From an uncultured Salinimicrobium sp. (lineage in GTDB: Bacteria > Bacteroidota > Bacteroidia > Flavobacteriales > Flavobacteriaceae), in assembly GCA_946887075.1 (NCBI GenBank), contig CAMPKA010000015.1, positions 1 through 64,000 on the forward strand: 64,000 nucleotides of DNA. The letters run 5' to 3'. This document shows, piece after piece, positions 10,502 to 20,763 of this stretch. Both the position numbers and the translations under genes were made by a program. Numbering within the stretch: the stretch's first letter is position 1; the number at the start of each line of letters is the position of its first letter. Below the pieces are notes generated by a model, which saw nothing but the letters and a program-made list of their open reading frames with translations, was not told the origin of the DNA and did not search any database.

Positions 10502-10509
10502 ACTCTTTG

Positions 10510-10917
10510 CTAGCTTTGTATATTATTGTTGTCTCCAAGCACGATAGTCACGTGGTTGGAACGTTTCCTGATTCTGTGCGCACGGCCCTGTGGTGCGGGA
10601 CGTAGCCTTTTGAGCATGCTTCCACCATCAACCCTGATCTCCCTGATGAACAGCTCAGCATCCTCGATGCTGGCATCCTCATTCTTGGCCTGCCAGTTCG
10701 CAATGGCTGAAAGCAACAGTTTCTCCAGGCTCTTGGAGGCATCCTTGGTACTGAACTTAAGAATATGAAGCGCTCTTTCCACCTTCTCACCCCTTACAAG
10801 ATCCGCCACAAGGCGCATTTTGCGGGGAGAAGTAGGGCAGTTATTCAGTTTGGCAAAAGCGACCTGCTTGTTAGCTTCTTTAGTCTGCTCTGCTCTTTCT
10901 CTTTTTCGAACTCCCAT
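10510..10917 (-). CDS. rplV: Large ribosomal subunit protein L22
   Basis: 50S protein whose beta-hairpin lines the exit tunnel. The 135 residues have the family core [20 protein letters not shown] and the hairpin end [24 protein letters not shown]. The N terminus is about 20 residues longer than E. coli L22. It is 8 nt behind rpsS. Confidence 0.99.
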   Translation of the reverse strand: MGVRKRERAEQTKEANKQVAFAKLNNCPTSPRKMRLVADLVRGEKVERALHILKFSTKDASKSLEKLLLSAIANWQAKNEDASIEDAELFIREIRVDGGSMLKRLRPAPQGRAHRIRKRSNHVTIVLGDNNNIQS

Positions 10918-10925
10918 AGCTTCAA

Positions 10926-11204
10926 TTATTTTTTACCTTTATTTTTAGCCCCGGCATGACCCCTGAAGGATCGTGTTGGAGAAAATTCACCTAGCTTATG
11001 ACCCACCATGTTCTCAGTGATATAAACAGGGACAAACTGACGTCCGTTATGTACGGCGATGGTTTGCCCGACGAAGTCCGGAGTGATCATGGAAGCCCTT
11101 GACCAGGTCTTGATGACCGCTTTCTTTCCTGACGCATTGTTCTGAGCCAGTTTCTGCTCCAGTTTATAGTGAACGTAAGGTCCTTTTTTTAATGAACGTG
11201 CCAT
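10926..11204 (-). CDS. rpsS: Small ribosomal subunit protein S19
   Basis: 30S head protein. The 92 residues open [19 protein letters not shown] and contain [24 protein letters not shown], the standard signature. It is 6 nt behind rplB. Confidence 0.99.
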   Translation of the reverse strand: MARSLKKGPYVHYKLEQKLAQNNASGKKAVIKTWSRASMITPDFVGQTIAVHNGRQFVPVYITENMVGHKLGEFSPTRSFRGHAGAKNKGKK

Positions 11205-11210
11205 ATCTGA

Positions 11211-12038
11211 TTATTTCTTTCTACGTTCTACAATATATTTATTACTTGACTTGGTCTTGGACCGGGTCCTGAATCCTTTAGCAGGTATTCCCTTCCTCGA
11301 TCTCGGGTGTCCTCCTGAAGCACGGCCTTCACCACCACCCATCGGGTGATCGACAGGGTTCATCACAACAGGTCGCGTCCTCGGCCTTCTACCGAGCCAT
11401 CTGCTCCTACCGGCTTTACCGGAAACGAGTAACTGATGGTCACTGTTAGACACTGCACCAATGGTGGCAATACAGCTGGAAAGTATTCTTCGGATCTCCC
11501 CGGAAGGCAACTTGATCGTAGCGTATTTTCCCTCTCTTGCAACCAGCTGTGCAAATGCCCCGGCACTACGTGCCATTACAGCACCCTGACCCGGTCTTAG
11601 CTCGATGCAGGAAATAATCGTACCCAGGGGAATGCTTGCCAGGGGCATCGCATTTCCGATCTCCGGAGCCGCAGATTCCGCACTGGAAACCACATTTTGT
11701 CCAACCTGGAGCCCGTTCTGAGCAATAATATATCGCTTCTCACCATCCTGATAATTGACCAGGGCGATAAAAGCGGTCCTGTTCGGATCGTATTCTATCG
11801 AGGCAACAGTTGCAGGAATCCCGTGCTTGTCCCTCTTGAAATCGATAATCCTGTAGCGTTTCTTGTGACCACCCCCTACATAGCGCATGGTCATTTTTCC
11901 TTGACTGTTTCTACCACCTGACCTTTTTTTCGGTGCCAAAAGGCTTTTCTCCGGCTTATCAGTAGTAATCGCGTCAAATCCGTTTACTACTCTAAATCGC
12001 TGACCAGGTGTGATCGGTTTTAATTTTCTTACTGACAT
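11211..12038 (-). CDS. rplB: Large ribosomal subunit protein L2
   Basis: 50S protein required for subunit joining and peptidyl-transferase assembly. The 275 residues contain the OB and SH3-like domains and the C-terminal signature [20 protein letters not shown]. The His in this loop near the peptidyl-transferase centre is present. It is 9 nt behind rplW. Confidence 0.99.
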   Translation of the reverse strand: MSVRKLKPITPGQRFRVVNGFDAITTDKPEKSLLAPKKRSGGRNSQGKMTMRYVGGGHKKRYRIIDFKRDKHGIPATVASIEYDPNRTAFIALVNYQDGEKRYIIAQNGLQVGQNVVSSAESAAPEIGNAMPLASIPLGTIISCIELRPGQGAVMARSAGAFAQLVAREGKYATIKLPSGEIRRILSSCIATIGAVSNSDHQLLVSGKAGRSRWLGRRPRTRPVVMNPVDHPMGGGEGRASGGHPRSRKGIPAKGFRTRSKTKSSNKYIVERRKK

Positions 12039-12047
12039 CTGTTAATC

Positions 12048-12338
12048 TTAGAGATTACTATATAGATCAATAGTTTCACCTTCCGCCACCTGTACAAGCG
12101 CTTTCTTATAGGCGCTGGTTTTACCAGTGACAACACCCGTTTTGGTGTAACGGGTTTTTCTGTCCGGGCGAACATTCATCGTGCGAACCTTAACAACTGA
12201 AACATTATAAGCAGACTCAACAGCGTCCTTTATCTCAATCTTATTTGCCTTATTGTCAACCACAAAAGCGTACCTGTTGTTCAGCTCGCTATCTCCCGTG
12301 GCCTTTTCTGTAATAATCGGTTTTATCAAGATGCTCAT
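12048..12338 (-). CDS. rplW: Large ribosomal subunit protein L23
   Basis: 50S tunnel-exit protein that docks trigger factor and SRP. The 96 residues (MSILIKPIITEKATGDSE... NKIEIKDAVESAYNVSVVKVRTMN) match the family. It is 4 nt behind rplD. Confidence 0.99.
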   Translation of the reverse strand: MSILIKPIITEKATGDSELNNRYAFVVDNKANKIEIKDAVESAYNVSVVKVRTMNVRPDRKTRYTKTGVVTGKTSAYKKALVQVAEGETIDLYSNL

Positions 12339-12342
12339 AACC

Positions 12343-12972
12343 TTATTTGCTTAAGTCTGTTTCAATTCCTTCCAGAGACCCTTCCAAAAACACAATATTG
12401 TTTGCATTTAGGATCTTGTAAGTGCTTAATTCTGAAGCTGTTACAACCTCAGAGGTCCTTAAATTGCGTGACGACAAATATACGGTTTTATTTGAGTCAC
12501 CCAACACTATGAGGGATTTTTTGCCTCCAAGTCCCAGAGCGCTAAGAATTTCGATAAAACTCTTGGTCTTGGGGGTATCAAAAGAAAAATCCTCAACGAC
12601 CATTACGGCGTTCTCGCTGGCCTTGATCGACAAGGCTGATCTTCTGGCCAGACGCTTCAGGTTCTTGTTCAGTTTGAAGGAATAATTCCTCGGTCTCGGA
12701 CCGAATACCCTTCCTCCGCCTTTGAACACAGGAGACTTAATACTTCCCGCACGGGCTGTACCTGTTCCCTTCTGTTTTTTTATTTTCCTGGTGGAACCCG
12801 CAATCTCGGCACGCTCCTTGGCTTTGTGTGTCCCCTGACGCTGGTTGGCCAGGTATTGCTTCACATCCAGGTAAACTGCGTGGTTGTTGGGCTCTACGGC
12901 AAAAACAGCGTCAGAAAGTTTAGCCTTTCTCCCTGTCTCTTTTCCTTTTATATCTAAAACTGCTACTTCCAT
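12343..12972 (-). CDS. rplD: Large ribosomal subunit protein L4
   Basis: 50S protein lining the exit tunnel; in E. coli it represses its own (S10) operon by attenuation and translational control. The 209 residues include the extended tunnel loop [21 protein letters not shown] with [12 protein letters not shown]. Its ATG overlaps the rplC stop by 1 nt (TAATG), implying translational coupling. It is therefore under the control of the rplC leader structure. Confidence 0.99.
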   Translation of the reverse strand: MEVAVLDIKGKETGRKAKLSDAVFAVEPNNHAVYLDVKQYLANQRQGTHKAKERAEIAGSTRKIKKQKGTGTARAGSIKSPVFKGGGRVFGPRPRNYSFKLNKNLKRLARRSALSIKASENAVMVVEDFSFDTPKTKSFIEILSALGLGGKKSLIVLGDSNKTVYLSSRNLRTSEVVTASELSTYKILNANNIVFLEGSLEGIETDLSK

Positions 12973-13583
12973 TACTTCTGAATGATTACATAAGAGTTCT
13001 TATGACCCGGAACGGCACCTTTTACAACTAAAAGATTCTTGTCTGCGACCACTTTCAAAACCCTCAGGTTTTCGACTTTTACTTTTTCTCCACCCATTCT
13101 TCCGGCCATACGCATTCCTTTGAATACTCTCGCAGGATATGACGCTGCACCGATAGAACCTGGAGCTCTCAGACGGTTATGCTGTCCGTGTGTGGACTGT
13201 CCGACCCCACCAAATCCGTGGCGCTTAACAACCCCCTGGAATCCCTTTCCTTTGGAGATCCCGGAAACATCGACGAATTCGCCTTCCACAAAATGCTCAA
13301 CGGTGATCGTGTCACCTAATTTGTGCTCTCCTTCAAATCCCTTGAATTCAACGACTTTGCGCATAGGCGCAGCTCCGGCTTTTTTCGCATGCCCTGTGGC
13401 AGCTTTATTAGCGGTCTTTTTGTCATCGAAACCAAGTTGAAGAGCATCGTACCCGTCAACCTCACTGGTTCTGACTTGGGTAATCACGCATGGTCCCGCC
13501 TCGATAACGGTACACGGAATGTTCTTTCCGTTCTCGTCATAGATGCTGGTCATGCCAATCTTTTTTCCTATTAACCCAGACAT
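12972..13583 (-). CDS. rplC: Large ribosomal subunit protein L3
   Basis: 50S assembly protein reaching the peptidyl-transferase centre. The 203 residues start [20 protein letters not shown] and carry the signature [20 protein letters not shown], then [18 protein letters not shown]. Length is normal. It is separated from rpsJ by 143 nt, unusual in this otherwise tightly packed block; that gap holds a structured leader with an attenuator-like arrangement. Confidence 0.99.
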   Translation of the reverse strand: MSGLIGKKIGMTSIYDENGKNIPCTVIEAGPCVITQVRTSEVDGYDALQLGFDDKKTANKAATGHAKKAGAAPMRKVVEFKGFEGEHKLGDTITVEHFVEGEFVDVSGISKGKGFQGVVKRHGFGGVGQSTHGQHNRLRAPGSIGAASYPARVFKGMRMAGRMGGEKVKVENLRVLKVVADKNLLVVKGAVPGHKNSYVIIQK

Positions 13584-13617
13584 AATTATTTATTAGTTAT
13601 TTAATTGTTTCTGTTCT

Positions 13618-13664
13618 AAAAAATTCAGGATTGAAAAATACTTCCAATCCTGAATGTATTTTTC
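13618..13664 (-). promoter_or_regulatory. Candidate transcription attenuator in the rplC leader
   Basis: On the mRNA strand the order is segment 1 (13664-13656, GAAAAAUAC), segment 2 (13655-13645, AUUCAGGAUUG), GAA, segment 3 (13641-13633, GUAUUUUUC), segment 4 (13633-13623, CAAUCCUGAAU), then five U. Segments 2 and 4 form a perfect 11-bp stem followed by the U-run, an intrinsic-terminator shape. Segments 1 and 3 form a perfect 9-bp stem that excludes it. The stem with U-run ends 34 nt before the rplC ATG. Confidence 0.6.
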
Positions 13665-13718
13665 ACCGTCTTTCCCTCGCCATCAGCTCAGGACATGTCG
13701 GCCCGGGCACTCCGGACC
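13656..13718 (-). ncRNA. Structured 5' part of the rplC leader
   Basis: Behind rpsJ the mRNA forms a GC-rich hairpin: GGUCCGG (13718-13712) pairs with CCGGGCC (13706-13700) around a 5-nt loop. It is followed by an unpaired-looking stretch containing GAGGGAAAG (13678-13670) and GGUGAAAAA (13667-13659). The two short words resemble a conserved part of 23S rRNA domain I as remembered. This would suit a ribosomal-protein binding site; function is inferred. Confidence 0.4.
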
Positions 13719-13726
13719 CCGTTTTA

Positions 13727-14032
13727 TCACACCTTGATCTCCACCTCAACACCGCTGGGAAGTTCAAGCTTCATCAGGGCATCGATGGTCTTTGAAGACG
13801 AGCTGTAGATATCCAGCAGCCTCTTATAGGAGCTAAGCTGGAACTGCTCTCTCGACTTCTTATTCACGTGTGGTGACCGAAGCACAGTAAAGATCTTTTT
13901 ATGCGTTGGTAATGGAATGGGACCCGTTACCACAGCACCCGTACTTTTTACGGTTTTAACGATCTTTTCGGCAGATTTGTCTACCAGGTTATGATCGTAG
14001 GATTTTAATTTTATTCTGATTTTTTGACTCAT
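13727..14032 (-). CDS. rpsJ: Small ribosomal subunit protein S10
   Basis: 30S head protein and NusE transcription factor partner. The 101 residues start [25 protein letters not shown] and contain [28 protein letters not shown], the family signature. It is placed directly behind fusA (11 nt), so the str and S10 operons are merged here without tuf. Confidence 0.99.
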   Translation of the reverse strand: MSQKIRIKLKSYDHNLVDKSAEKIVKTVKSTGAVVTGPIPLPTHKKIFTVLRSPHVNKKSREQFQLSSYKRLLDIYSSSSKTIDALMKLELPSGVEVEIKV

Positions 14033-14043
14033 TTTCCTGATAA

Positions 14044-16152
14044 TTAATCGTTAGCTCCTTTTGCTGCTTTGATCACGTCTTCTGAAACATTGGATGGAGT
14101 TTCAGCATAGTGAGAGAATTCCATAGTTGAGGTTGCACGACCTGAAGAAAGTGTCCTCAGGGTGGTAACATAGCCGAACATCTCAGAAAGCGGAACCTCC
14201 GCCTTTATCACCTTGGCTCCGGAACGATCCGACATATTGTTGACCTGTCCTCTTCTACGGTTAAGGTCCCCCACTATATCTCCCATGTTCTCCTCAGGAG
14301 TAACCACTTCCACTTTCATGATCGGTTCAAGGATCACTGCTCCGGCTTTTTTGGCAGCCGCCTTGTACCCAAGTTTGGCAGCAAGCTCGAAAGAAAGCTG
14401 ATCCGAATCCACCGGATGGAAAGATCCGTCCAGCAGGTTGACCTTAAGGGTATCCATAGTGAACCCAGCAAGAGGTCCATTCTTCATCGCCTCTCTGAAG
14501 CCTTTCTCAACGGAAGGAATGAATTCCTTAGGAATACGCCCCCCTTTGATCTCGTCGACGAACTGAAGACCTGGTCCTTTGAAATCTTCATCGGCAGGTC
14601 CGAGTTTGAAGACGATGTCCGCGAACTTACCACGTCCACCGGTCTGTTTCTTATACACTTCCCGGTGATCAGTTGACCGGGTCACGGCCTCTTTGTATTC
14701 TACCTGTGGCTGACCCTGGTTCACTTCTACCTTGAACTCCCTCTTTAGACGGTCCACCAGGATTTCCAGGTGAAGTTCACCCATACCTGAAATGATCGTC
14801 TGTCCTGAGGCTTCATCGGTTTTGACCTGGAAGGTCGGATCCTCTTCGGCAAGTTTGGCAAGGGCCATCCCCATCTTATCTACATCGGCCTTGGTCTTGG
14901 GCTCTACGGAGATCCCGATTACAGGATCAGGGAATGACATGGATTCCAGCACGATCGGGTGCTTTTCCTCTGTCATGGTGTCCCCGGTTTTGATATCTTT
15001 AAATCCAACAGCTGCACCGATGTCTCCGGCTTCAATCCGGTCGATAGGCTGCTGTTTGTTTGCATGCATTTGATAAATCCTGGAAATACGTTCCTTTTTC
15101 CCGGACCGCGTATTCAGGATATAAGATCCTGCATCAAGGGTTCCGGAATATACCCTGAAGAAAGCCAGCCTTCCAACGAAGGGGTCAGTGGCGATCTTGA
15201 AGGCAAGGGCTGAAAACGGAGAATCCACAGAAGGTTTTCTGCTCTCTTCCTTGTCCGTGTCCGGATTGATCCCTTTAATCGCCTCGATATCAACAGGTGA
15301 AGGCAGGTAACGCATCACCGCGTCAAGCATGGCCTGCACGCCCTTATTCTTGAAAGAGGACCCGCACATCATCGGGATAATCGACATATCGATTGTCGCC
15401 GCTCTCAATGCCGCTATAATCTCATCCTCCGTGATGGAATTCTCATCCTCGAAGAATTTCTCCATCAGCGCCTCATCGTATTCTGCTACCGCCTCGACGA
15501 GTTCCGCCCTGTATTTGTTCACATCTTCTGTAAGTTCCTCCGGAATATCAATGGTCTCATAGGTCATCCCAAAATCCTCCTCGTTCCAGACGATGGCTTT
15601 TTTGGAAATCAGATCCACCACTCCTTTGAAATCGACTTCATCTCCGATAGGTACCTGAAGGGGAACAGGATTCCCACCGAGCATTTCCCTTACCTGGTTA
15701 CACACATTGAAAAAATCCGCTCCCTGACGGTCCATCTTGTTGACGAATCCGAGTCGGGGAACCTTATATTTATCAGCCTGTCTCCATACCGTTTCGGATT
15801 GAGGCTCTACCCCATCCACGGCGCTGAACAAGGCAACCATTCCGTCCAATACACGAAGGGAACGCTCTACCTCCACGGTGAAATCCACGTGTCCGGGAGT
15901 ATCGATAATGTTTACCGTATATTCCTGGTCCCGGTACATCCACTTGCAATGGGTAGCAGCAGAGGTGATCGTAATTCCACGCTCCTGCTCCTGCTCCATC
16001 CAGTCCATCGTGGCAGCACCATCGTGCACCTCTCCGATCTTGTGACTGATCCCGGTATAAAAAAGGATACGTTCAGTAGTAGTCGTTTTTCCGGCGTCAA
16101 TATGTGCCGCAATTCCTATATTCCTGGTAAATTTTAAATCTCTTTGTGCCAT
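14044..16152 (-). CDS. fusA: Elongation factor G
   Basis: GTPase driving ribosomal translocation and recycling. The 702 residues match canonical EF-G: G1 motif [15 protein letters not shown] near residue 17, DTPGHVDF (G3) near 85, NKMDR (G4) near 140, then domains II-V with [14 protein letters not shown] and the C-terminal [12 protein letters not shown]. It is 3 nt behind rpsG. This is the str-operon copy next to S12/S7. Confidence 0.99.
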   Translation of the reverse strand: MAQRDLKFTRNIGIAAHIDAGKTTTTERILFYTGISHKIGEVHDGAATMDWMEQEQERGITITSAATHCKWMYRDQEYTVNIIDTPGHVDFTVEVERSLRVLDGMVALFSAVDGVEPQSETVWRQADKYKVPRLGFVNKMDRQGADFFNVCNQVREMLGGNPVPLQVPIGDEVDFKGVVDLISKKAIVWNEEDFGMTYETIDIPEELTEDVNKYRAELVEAVAEYDEALMEKFFEDENSITEDEIIAALRAATIDMSIIPMMCGSSFKNKGVQAMLDAVMRYLPSPVDIEAIKGINPDTDKEESRKPSVDSPFSALAFKIATDPFVGRLAFFRVYSGTLDAGSYILNTRSGKKERISRIYQMHANKQQPIDRIEAGDIGAAVGFKDIKTGDTMTEEKHPIVLESMSFPDPVIGISVEPKTKADVDKMGMALAKLAEEDPTFQVKTDEASGQTIISGMGELHLEILVDRLKREFKVEVNQGQPQVEYKEAVTRSTDHREVYKKQTGGRGKFADIVFKLGPADEDFKGPGLQFVDEIKGGRIPKEFIPSVEKGFREAMKNGPLAGFTMDTLKVNLLDGSFHPVDSDQLSFELAAKLGYKAAAKKAGAVILEPIMKVEVVTPEENMGDIVGDLNRRRGQVNNMSDRSGAKVIKAEVPLSEMFGYVTTLRTLSSGRATSTMEFSHYAETPSNVSEDVIKAAKGAND

Positions 16153-16155
16153 TTC

Positions 16156-16632
16156 CTAGAATCTAAAGTGAGAGAATGCCTTGTTCGCCTCTGCCATTTT
16201 GTGGGTGTCCACTCTTTTCTTTACGGCTGCTCCTTCTTCCTTGGCGGCTGCCAGAATCTCTGCCGCGAGTCTCTGGGCCATGGATTTTTCATTTCGCTTC
16301 CTCGAATAGCTGATCAGCCACTTCATCGCAGTGGAGACCTTTCGGTCGGGCCGGATCTGCATCGGGATCTGGAAAGTTGCACCCCCTACCCTGCGGCTTC
16401 GCACTTCAACGTGAGGCATCACGTTGGAAAGCGCATCTTTCCACAGCTCAAGAGCGGTTTTCTCCTCATCCTGTTTCTTTTCTTCCACAATGGAGATGGC
16501 ATCATAGAAAACTTTAAAGGCTACCGACTTCTTTCCGTCCCACATCATCATATTGACAAACCGTGTTACGAGCTGGTCATTGAACTTCGGGTCCGGTAAA
16601 AGTGGCCTTTTTTTCGCCTGTCTTTTTCTCAT
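16156..16632 (-). CDS. rpsG: Small ribosomal subunit protein S7
   Basis: 30S head assembly initiator. The 158 residues start [22 protein letters not shown] and contain [21 protein letters not shown], the family signature. Length is normal. It is 44 nt behind rpsL and 3 nt ahead of fusA. Confidence 0.99.
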   Translation of the reverse strand: MRKRQAKKRPLLPDPKFNDQLVTRFVNMMMWDGKKSVAFKVFYDAISIVEEKKQDEEKTALELWKDALSNVMPHVEVRSRRVGGATFQIPMQIRPDRKVSTAMKWLISYSRKRNEKSMAQRLAAEILAAAKEEGAAVKKRVDTHKMAEANKAFSHFRF

Positions 16633-16676
16633 TTCTTCTTGTAATAAGTTAATTGATTCCTGTCCTGAAGGTCAGA

Positions 16677-17051
16677 TTACTTCTTTGGTCTTTTTGCACC
16701 ATACTTCGATCTGCGCTGGGTCCTTCCTTCGACACCTGCGGTGTCAAGGGCTCCTCGCACGATGTGGTACCTGACTCCCGGCAGGTCTTTAACTCGTCCG
16801 CCTCTGACCAATACTATCGAGTGCTCCTGGAGGTTGTGTCCTTCTCCCGGGATGTACGCGTTCACCTCTTTACCGTTGGTGAGCCTTACCCTGGCTACTT
16901 TTCTCATAGCAGAGTTCGGTTTCTTCGGAGTAGTGGTGTAAACACGCGTACAGACGCCACGGCGCTGAGGGCACGAATCCAGAGCAGCCGATTTACTCTT
17001 CTTGGTAATCGTGGCTCTTCCTTTTCGTACTAATTGTGAAATTGTTGGCAT
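16677..17051 (-). CDS. rpsL: Small ribosomal subunit protein S12
   Basis: 30S decoding-centre protein. The 124 residues start [12 protein letters not shown] and contain [16 protein letters not shown] and [17 protein letters not shown]. The lysines of these two motifs (E. coli K43 and K88), whose changes give streptomycin resistance, are wild type. It is the first gene of the ribosomal supercluster and follows a good promoter. Confidence 0.99.
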   Translation of the reverse strand: MPTISQLVRKGRATITKKSKSAALDSCPQRRGVCTRVYTTTPKKPNSAMRKVARVRLTNGKEVNAYIPGEGHNLQEHSIVLVRGGRVKDLPGVRYHIVRGALDTAGVEGRTQRRSKYGAKRPKK

Positions 17052-17105
17052 AATTTCTTTTACGCTAGTTATTGTTTTATAAAAGTCCTTTTTTCAAAAG
17101 GTCTG

Positions 17106-17136
17106 CAAAGGTAGAAATAAAAGCGAAGTATTCAAA
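17106..17136 (-). promoter_or_regulatory. Bacteroidota-type promoter of the ribosomal supercluster
   Basis: On the minus strand TTTG (17136-17133), a 19-nt spacer and TACCTTTG (17113-17106) match the Bacteroidota sigma-ABfr consensus TTTG-N(19)-TAnnTTTG exactly. Transcription should begin about 5-8 nt further on, giving a leader of roughly 50 nt before rpsL. Confidence 0.85.
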
Positions 17137-17451
17137 TCTTACTTCATTAATTTTCAGAACCCTTATTTGGCAAAAAAAACTAAATGAACAACCCCTTCTC
17201 TTTATTAACATAAAGGAACCTTAACAAGAAACTCCTGTCTTATATATTAAGGACAAAAAGTGTTCAAGTGGGATTTCATTCGGTCCCAGAACAGTTCCCA
17301 AAGCATCACAACACAACTGGCTGTAAAGTTAAAGCTTTGCTAAATTTCGCACTGAATGGATCTTTTCATTCCAGTTTTAGAAGAAAAAAGTTGGTGGGTT
17401 AACATTAAATTATCAAATTTGGCACTGGCTAATTCAAACAAATCATAAAAA
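17137..17451. other. Non-coding spacer upstream of the SusC gene
   Basis: About 315 nt between the rpsL promoter and the SusC start. It is AT-rich, has no convincing reading frame and no tRNA. No exact TAnnTTTG promoter was found for the SusC gene; the nearest hit is TAAATTTC at 17341, one mismatch, without a good TTTG element. The SusC promoter may therefore depend on an activator or alternative sigma factor. Confidence 0.5.
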
Positions 17452-20400
17452 ATGAAAACAAAGTTAAGCGGATTACTTACGCTGTTACTGGCGTTTGTTG
17501 TGCAGATAACCTTTGCACAAGAACTACAGACGGTCACCGGAACAGTGACTGATGCAAGTGGGATGCCCCTCCCCGGGGTGAACGTGCTCGTTAAGGGCAC
17601 TACAAGAGGGGTCATGACGGACTTCGACGGGAACTACTCGATCGAAGCCAGCAATGGAGAAGTGCTGGTATTCTCTTATGTGGGAATGGAAACCGTAGAG
17701 GTTGTATTCCAGAACTCTCCCATTATAGATGTCGTCCTTGAACCGGACGCCGCCCAGCTGGAAGAGGTGGTTATCACCGCCCTGGGAATCAGAAGGGAAG
17801 AGAAATCCCTTCCTTATGCTGCCCAGGTGGTGAACGCTGAGGAGCTGAATATTACTGAAGACACCAATATCAAATCTGCCCTGGCAGGTAAGGTAGCCGG
17901 TGTTGAAGTAAGCTCTCAGGCAGGATCAAAATTAGGTGAGGCTGGAAGCATCCGAATTCGGGGTGGTATTTCCTTGACCTCCGATGACGATCCTCTTTAT
18001 GTGATCGACGGAATTCCTACCACCAATCCAAATGCAATCGACATGAGTACGATTGCCTCCCTGAACGTCCTTAAAGGTCCGAACGCCACCGCTTTATATG
18101 GTCAACGGGCTTCCAATGGGGTGATCCAGATCACAACAAAGAAAGGTACAGAATCCGATCGCCTTGGCCTAACACTGACCAGTTCAGTGGCCTTCGACAA
18201 GATTGGCGACATGATGGATTATCAGAACCTTTACGGACAGGGATATTCGGGATCAGCTGAATTCGGAACTTTTGACTTCGAAGCCGGATACAATTTCGCG
18301 GTTTTTGGAATTTCAGGAGGCCCTTACCCGGACTATATGCAGGTTTTTGACGGCAAGCGTTACTTCGACTTGAACGTCTATGCCGATGAGAGCTGGGGAC
18401 CTAGATTCGATGGAGAACCCTATGTGCCATGGTATGCGATGTACCAGAACAGCCCTTATTTCGGGCAAACCGATACCTGGGAAGCACATCCGGACAACAT
18501 CCGAAACTTCTTTGATACGGGTACGACTTTCAAAAACATTGTGTCATTATCAGGAGGTGGTGAGAACTACAGCGCAAGATTATCTTATACGAACCTGAAG
18601 CAGACTGGGGTCATTCCTCATTCTGACCTTGATCGTGACTATATCTCTACGGCTTTTGATTTTGATCTTTCTGACAACTTCACTGTCGGACTTACCGCAA
18701 ATTACAGCGTAAGCGACGTAGCGGGGGACTTCGCGGATGATTACGGAAACCAGACCACCGGTTCCTTTAACTCCTGGTTCGCCCGAAACATCGACATGAG
18801 TAAACTCGAAGAGCTCCAGGGTCTAACCACAACTGAAGGTTATTTGGCCTCATGGAACAACTGGGGACTTGATGCCTGGGCTGCCGGAGAGGATATCGGT
18901 TTTCTGGATTTCAAAAAAGCGGCTTTCTGGTTCAACCCATATGACTGGTTGGCCCTTTATGAAAACACAGCCGAGACCACGACTCTACTTGGGGACGTAC
19001 ATGCTACCTATACCTTCCTTGATCACTTTGAAGCCACTTTTCAGGCATCCAGAAATGAACGAAAGTATAGGGACCACTGGGAAGTACCTTACCTGATTGA
19101 ATTTTCGGCAGCTCCGGGCTTGTACAACGAATGGGTCAACTCCTTCGGAAACCGGTATGAGACCAGCACTGAGGACAACTATCAGGCACGGCTTCGTTAC
19201 GAGCAGGATTTTGAAAACTTCGACCTCAGTGCATTCATTGGAGGAAACATCCGAAAAAATGCATATTCCATGTTCCAAAACGACATGTCTCAGTCCAATT
19301 CGGATAGTGGTGGTTTGATCCTTCCTGATGTTTTCACCTATGCAAACTCAAGGGAAGCGCTGACCGCTGACACCTACGAAAGCAGGAAGCAAGTAAACTC
19401 AATCTATGGTAACGCCACATTCGGTTATCGGGATATGCTTTATATCGATGGTTCAATCCGTAGGGACTGGAGTTCGGCACTTCCAGCCGACAATAACGGA
19501 TATACCTATCCTTCGGTTGGTGCTACGTTCATCTTTACAGAACTGTTAGGAAGCAATGACATTCTCTCCTTCGGAAAGATCCGTGGAGGTTGGGCCCAGG
19601 TTGGGGATGACGTGGATGCGCTTGCCCTTAACCCGGATTATCCTCTTGGAGGAGACCTTTTCGGAGACAGAATTCTTCAGTATACGAGAAGCACGATTAT
19701 CGATCCGGGGATTAAGCCTGCGATGAACACTTCGTATGAGTTCGGAGCAGATCTTAACTTCCTTAATAACAGGGTTGGTTTCCATGCCACCTATTACCAT
19801 GAGACACGGAAAGATGAGATCATTCCGATCACCATCTCTTCCGCAACCGGATTCACAAGCTTCCTTACCAATGCCGGAGAATCCGAGCGGGAAGGGGTTG
19901 AGCTTTCTTTGGATGCAGATATCATCAAAACCGAGGACTTTACCTGGAATCTTCTGGCCAACTGGGCAACCAACACTTCTACTATTTTGAGCCTACCTGG
20001 TGATCTAACCGCCATTGTCGGAGCAGGAGAAGGAACCCTTCAGAACCAGGATACCTGGGATTTCATAAATGTGGTCCACAGACTTGGAGAAGAATGGGGT
20101 CAGCTTCGTGGCACAGGATTTGTATATGATGACGAAGGAAACCGAGTAGTTCGTGCAGATGGCACCTATGCTTATCAGACTGACCAGTACCTGGGATCCA
20201 TCCTTCCTGATTTCACGGGAGGGTTAGTGAACACCTTTACCTATAAGAACCTTAGTCTTATGGCCTCCATCGACTTCCAGAAAGGCGGAAATTTCTTCTC
20301 CCTTTCTGAAATGTGGGGAGACTATTCAGGTCTGACAGCCAGAACAGCTGCAATCAATGACCGCGGGAACAATGTGCGTGATGCTGTGGATGACGGAGGA

Positions 20401-20754
20401 GGAGTACATGTTACCGGAGTGACTGCAGAGGGAGAGCCAGTGGATACTTATGTTCCTGCTATTACCTACTATGGTCAGTTCAATTCAAATGTTATCGCTG
20501 AGGAGTATGTCCATGATGCGAGTTACATCAAATTGAGAGATGTTGCCCTTACTTACACCTTGCCTGGAAGTTTGGTAAATGACTTCTTCTCATCTGCGAG
20601 CATAAGCCTGATCGGAAGGAACCTTCTGATGTTGGCTACCGCCGATGATAACATCCATGCATGGGATCCGTCAGAGCTCTCTCAGCCATGGGGTGAGGAT
20701 GCTCAGCTGCCAAGCATTAGAAGCTATGGTATGAACATTAGTTTAACGTTTTAA
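17452..20754 (+). CDS. SusC/RagA-family TonB-dependent outer-membrane receptor
   Basis: Energy-dependent import channel of the outer membrane, working with the SusD-like lipoprotein encoded next. The 1100 residues comprise a signal peptide (1-22, cut before QE), a carboxypeptidase-regulatory-like domain (about 25-100, TVTGTVTDASGMPLPGVNVLVKGT), a plug domain (about 115-225, with SIRIRGG and VIDGIPT) and a long beta-barrel ending in the expected aromatic residue (NISLTF). Length is typical. No glycan-degrading enzyme or regulator lies nearby, so the substrate cannot be named. Confidence 0.96.
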   Translation: MKTKLSGLLTLLLAFVVQITFAQELQTVTGTVTDASGMPLPGVNVLVKGTTRGVMTDFDGNYSIEASNGEVLVFSYVGMETVEVVFQNSPIIDVVLEPDAAQLEEVVITALGIRREEKSLPYAAQVVNAEELNITEDTNIKSALAGKVAGVEVSSQAGSKLGEAGSIRIRGGISLTSDDDPLYVIDGIPTTNPNAIDMSTIASLNVLKGPNATALYGQRASNGVIQITTKKGTESDRLGLTLTSSVAFDKIGDMMDYQNLYGQGYSGSAEFGTFDFEAGYNFAVFGISGGPYPDYMQVFDGKRYFDLNVYADESWGPRFDGEPYVPWYAMYQNSPYFGQTDTWEAHPDNIRNFFDTGTTFKNIVSLSGGGENYSARLSYTNLKQTGVIPHSDLDRDYISTAFDFDLSDNFTVGLTANYSVSDVAGDFADDYGNQTTGSFNSWFARNIDMSKLEELQGLTTTEGYLASWNNWGLDAWAAGEDIGFLDFKKAAFWFNPYDWLALYENTAETTTLLGDVHATYTFLDHFEATFQASRNERKYRDHWEVPYLIEFSAAPGLYNEWVNSFGNRYETSTEDNYQARLRYEQDFENFDLSAFIGGNIRKNAYSMFQNDMSQSNSDSGGLILPDVFTYANSREALTADTYESRKQVNSIYGNATFGYRDMLYIDGSIRRDWSSALPADNNGYTYPSVGATFIFTELLGSNDILSFGKIRGGWAQVGDDVDALALNPDYPLGGDLFGDRILQYTRSTIIDPGIKPAMNTSYEFGADLNFLNNRVGFHATYYHETRKDEIIPITISSATGFTSFLTNAGESEREGVELSLDADIIKTEDFTWNLLANWATNTSTILSLPGDLTAIVGAGEGTLQNQDTWDFINVVHRLGEEWGQLRGTGFVYDDEGNRVVRADGTYAYQTDQYLGSILPDFTGGLVNTFTYKNLSLMASIDFQKGGNFFSLSEMWGDYSGLTARTAAINDRGNNVRDAVDDGGGVHVTGVTAEGEPVDTYVPAITYYGQFNSNVIAEEYVHDASYIKLRDVALTYTLPGSLVNDFFSSASISLIGRNLLMLATADDNIHAWDPSELSQPWGEDAQLPSIRSYGMNISLTF

Positions 20755-20763
20755 ATAAAAAAA

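Noticed and set aside
13656..13690. CUGAUG followed by GAAA in the rplC leader, similar to a hammerhead ribozyme core
   Set aside because: The core needs CUGANGA; here it reads CUGAUGG, and the three helices cannot be drawn. Chance similarity.
17137..17451. tRNA or small RNA in the rpsL-SusC spacer
   Set aside because: No cloverleaf arms, no TTCGA/TTCAA arm in the right setting, no terminator-like hairpin.
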